From NCBI GenBank assembly GCA_964432995.1, contig CAYSPU010000265.1, positions 1 to 7,958 of the forward strand: DNA of 7,958 bases, in the 5' to 3' direction. This stretch comes from CAYSPU01 sp964432995. GTDB lineage: Bacteria; Verrucomicrobiota; Verrucomicrobiia; Limisphaerales; JAHDYP01. Of this stretch, positions 6,688-7,958 are shown in pieces (within the stretch, counting starts at the first letter, position 1; every line of letters begins with the position of its first letter). The position numbers and the translations under genes were made by a program. The notes below the pieces were generated by a model, which saw only the letters and a list, made by a program, of their open reading frames with translations, was not told the DNA's origin and searched no databases.

Positions 6688-6810
6688 GGACGCACTTTGG
6701 CCATCTCGCCCTTGGACAGACAAGCTTGAATCTTCCCTGCAGTGCGGACGGCAGCGAGGGAGGCCCGCCCCCGGGCATCCGCAAGGAGTTGGCGACGGTG
6801 CAAGCCTATG

Positions 6811-6885
6811 GCGGCGCCCTCGGAGAGGTCGCCGCACCGCATGCACCCGGGTCAAGTGGTAGGGCGGCCTCTCCGAGGGCGCCGC
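6811..6885. repeat. Near-perfect 23-base inverted repeat
   Basis: The arms at 6811-6833 and 6863-6885 are reverse complements at 22 of 23 positions; the one difference is a G:U pair if transcribed. The core is GCGGCGCCCTCGGAGAGG. Further in, ACC (6836-6838) can pair with GGT (6858-6860) across a 2x2 internal loop, leaving a 19-base apical loop. There is no T-run on either side, so an intrinsic terminator is unlikely. It sits 124 bases upstream of the isomerase-like gene's start. It looks like a REP- or MITE-type intergenic element, but only one copy lies in this window. Confidence 0.75.
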
Positions 6886-7258
6886 AAGGGTGGTTCACTT
6901 CTGGCCGGGAACCGTCCGGGAACGGGCGCCCCGCACCGCGAGGGCGGAGGAGCCCCCGGACAGTCCCGCCACACGCGACGCAGGGGAGATGTGCCGGAGG
7001 CGGTGCTGGGGATTTCATGCGAACACCCTCAGCCAGTCCGAGGCTATGGTCTGCGCAAGGCGCCCGGCGTTGCCCTGATCCTCGCGCAAGTGGCGCTGCC
7101 GGTTTGGTCGTCCCCGATGATACCCGGTTCTACCGCGTCCGCATCGAATAGGGAACAAAGCCTTGGGGCACAGTCTGTCGGTCTGACGCCCGGAAGTGCG
7201 GCAGCACCTTGTGACAAAACCGGCGTTCCTCAGGCCGGTTACGCGGCAACCTCCGGTC
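6886..7258. other. Gene-free stretch
   Basis: No supported gene on either strand. The translations of the open frames are Arg/Pro/Gly-rich. Two small things stand out: a plus-strand frame ending VPDDTRFYRVRIE and a stop (7110-7151), which could be the last scrap of a lost gene, and a 7-bp hairpin at 7218-7240, listed separately. Confidence 0.45.
7218..7240. repeat. Hairpin, terminator-like on the minus strand
   Basis: AACCGGC (7218-7224) and GCCGGTT (7234-7240) form a perfect 7-bp stem with a 9-base loop. Read on the minus strand, the stem ends in a short T-run (GGTTTTG), giving a weak intrinsic-terminator look, but no minus-strand gene ends here. It lies just before the broken Tat-signal gene. 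Confidence 0.35.
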
Positions 7259-7410
7259 ATGAACCTGCCACATGATCGTCGCACGTTCCTGAAATCCGCA
7301 GCCGCGCTGGCCGCCTTGTCCGCCTGGCCGCTGGGGTGCGCCACCGCCCCGCCCGACACGCCAAAGCGTTGGCCCAGCTCTACGGACTGGAGATTCGAAC
7401 GAACGCGTGA
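7259..7410 (+). pseudogene. Remnant of a Tat-signal (lipo)protein gene
   Basis: ATG at 7259 begins MNLPHDRRTFLKSAAALAAL, then SAWPLGCATAPP: a textbook twin-arginine signal with DRRTFLK, a hydrophobic core and a possible lipobox cysteine at residue 28. After about 40 residues the frame loses protein character and runs on into repeat DNA. From about 7360 a different plus frame reads AKALAQLYGLEIRTNA and stops at 7408-7410, which looks like a natural C-terminus. The simplest reading is a Tat-exported gene whose body was deleted, leaving its two ends joined out of frame. A genuine very short secreted peptide is the alternative. No Shine-Dalgarno site is seen. Its original function cannot be told. 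Confidence 0.5.
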
Positions 7411-7502
7411 GCGCCAAACCCGCGGCCCGACCGGGGGACCGTTCCTTGGAGGCAGTGCCCGGCAGTGTAGCCGCGTCCGGCGCGTGCTCGCACATCCAAG
7501 GT

Positions 7503-7592
7503 TCAACCTCGAACTCCGAACGCCGAACCACTGTCTCCGTCCAATGTTCGACGTTCGATGTTCGATGTTCGATGTTCAGTGTCCGACGTTCC
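7503..7592. repeat. 7-base-period repeat cluster arranged as an inverted pair
   Basis: On the right, seven consecutive heptads fill 7544-7592: ATGTTCG, ACGTTCG, ATGTTCG, ATGTTCG, ATGTTCA, GTGTCCG, ACGTTCC. On the left, heptads of the opposite sense fill about 7503-7530 (CGAACTC, CGAACGC, CGAACCA, with a degenerate one before). The segments 7510-7528 and 7547-7565 are complementary at 16 of 19 positions, so they can fold into a stem with an 18-base loop. From memory, similar GTTCGAT-type heptad runs are common between genes in Verrucomicrobiota and Planctomycetota; their function is not known to me. Confidence 0.85.
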
Positions 7593-7609
7593 TGCCACTT
7601 GGGAGCAGC

Positions 7610-7672
7610 GCCCATTTCGTCCTTGAGCCTGTGCCGGTGATGCGCTTGCATCAGCCATCGACCGAAATGGGC
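7610..7672. repeat. Nested hairpin element
   Basis: An outer perfect 10-bp stem pairs GCCCATTTCG (7610-7619) with CGAAATGGGC (7663-7672). Within its loop is a second stem, GG-TGATGC (7636-7643) with GCATCA-CC (7648-7656, one bulged base at 7654), closed by a GCTT tetraloop (7644-7647). No T-run follows on the plus strand. It starts 18 bases after the heptad cluster and may belong to the same mobile or structural element. Confidence 0.7.
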
Positions 7673-7706
7673 CTGAGCCCCACCACAGCAGGTCTCTGTT
7701 CTGGCA

Positions 7707-7723
7707 GGCTGCTGGGCGCAGCC
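7707..7723 (+). promoter_or_regulatory. Short hairpin in the leader of the exported-protein gene
   Basis: GGCTGC (7707-7712) and GCAGCC (7718-7723) form a 6-bp stem with a 5-base loop, ending 42 bases before the ATG at 7766. It may be a leader hairpin; chance is possible. Confidence 0.25.
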
Positions 7724-7745
7724 GAGTGACCTCCGCGGTGGGCGG

Positions 7746-7760
7746 CCTTCGTCGAAGGAG
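7746..7760 (+). promoter_or_regulatory. Strong ribosome-binding site within a small hairpin
   Basis: GAAGGAG at 7754-7760 is a strong Shine-Dalgarno sequence, five bases before the ATG at 7766, and fixes that start. CCTTC at 7746-7750 is its exact complement across a 3-base loop, so GAAGG can be hidden in a short stem. Confidence 0.7.
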
Positions 7761-7765
7761 AAGTT

Positions 7766-7958
7766 ATGAGAAGTCTCGTTCATCCGATCCTCGCCCTTAT
7801 GGCTGTGGGTCTCGCGGCTGCCACAATCCCCGGGCTCAACGCGGCACCTCCCGCCCGCGCAAGGGCAGTCGGGATCAACGTCGTGCTGAACACCGGCACG
7901 GGTCCGACGCCCGAAGCCCCGTTCGCCATGAGGAACGCACCGTCGTTCGTCGACGAGT
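7766..7958 (+). CDS. Exported protein, N-terminal part (runs off right edge)
   Basis: Sixty-four codons are open from the ATG at 7766 to the end of the window. The N-terminus MRSLVHPILALMAVGLAAAT and the following IPGLNAAPPARA form a Sec-type signal peptide: a positive start, a hydrophobic core and a likely cut after an Ala around residues 25-32. The start of the mature protein reads AVGINVVLNTGTGPTPEAPF, which I do not recognise as a named family. The strong GAAGGAG five bases upstream supports the start. It is transcribed away from the rest of the window and probably has its promoter among the repeats to its left. Function cannot be given from this fragment. Confidence 0.75.
   Translation, partial: MRSLVHPILALMAVGLAAATIPGLNAAPPARARAVGINVVLNTGTGPTPEAPFAMRNAPSFVDE

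Noticed and set aside
4930..6729. Plus-strand open frame of 599 codons
   Set aside because: It is antisense to the isomerase-like and methyltransferase genes, which carry clear motifs; its length comes from high GC.
7385..7405. Possible tRNA T-arm on the minus strand (GATTCGAAC)
   Set aside because: The bases flanking the loop cannot form the T stem, and no acceptor or anticodon arm is present.
7503..7592. CRISPR array
   Set aside because: The unit is only 7 bases and contiguous, with no spacers and no cas genes.
7130..7783. Minus-strand open frame of 217 codons
   Set aside because: It runs through the heptad repeats (translating as NIEHRTSNVEH) and the hairpin element; repeat-derived, not a gene.

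Overview
The window is GC-rich bacterial DNA. It fits a Verrucomicrobiota-type (PVC group) genome best. The grounds are several proteins with twin-arginine (Tat) signals, including a Gfo/Idh/MocA oxidoreductase of the exported kind common in that group, weak or absent Shine-Dalgarno sites on some genes, and wide intergenic spaces holding GTTCGAT-type heptad repeats. The assignment is inferred from family recognition and general style; no phylogenetic marker is present.

Layout from left to right. A protein with a gamma-glutamylcyclotransferase-like (GGCT-like) N-terminus runs off the left edge on the minus strand (1-234). Upstream of it lies a complete tRNA-Ser(CGA) on the minus strand (331-420). 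After a gene-free stretch (421-845) comes a minus-strand Cys/Met-metabolism PLP enzyme of the cystathionine gamma-synthase class (846-2066). A gene-poor stretch with small repeats (2067-2450) leads to a tiny plus-strand winged-helix-like protein (2451-2657). It converges, 20 bases apart, on a minus-strand block of three genes. In transcription order these are a Tat-signal L-fucose-isomerase-like protein (6687-5188), an EgtD-like histidine-type methyltransferase (5173-4172, 14 bases downstream, good ribosome site) and a Tat-signal Gfo/Idh/MocA oxidoreductase (4006-2678).

The right-hand 1.27 kb (6688-7958) is mostly non-coding. It has a near-perfect 23-base inverted repeat, a short Tat-signal gene that looks broken, a cluster of 7-base-period repeats arranged as an inverted pair, and a nested hairpin. 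At the far right a new exported protein starts (7766) behind a strong ribosome site and runs off the edge.

The most plausible functional unit is the isomerase-like / methyltransferase pair, possibly extended by the oxidoreductase. Two of the three products carry export signals and resemble sugar-active enzymes, while the methyltransferase has none and should stay in the cytoplasm. I know of no described pathway with this combination. No CRISPR array, transposase, integrase or phage gene was seen.
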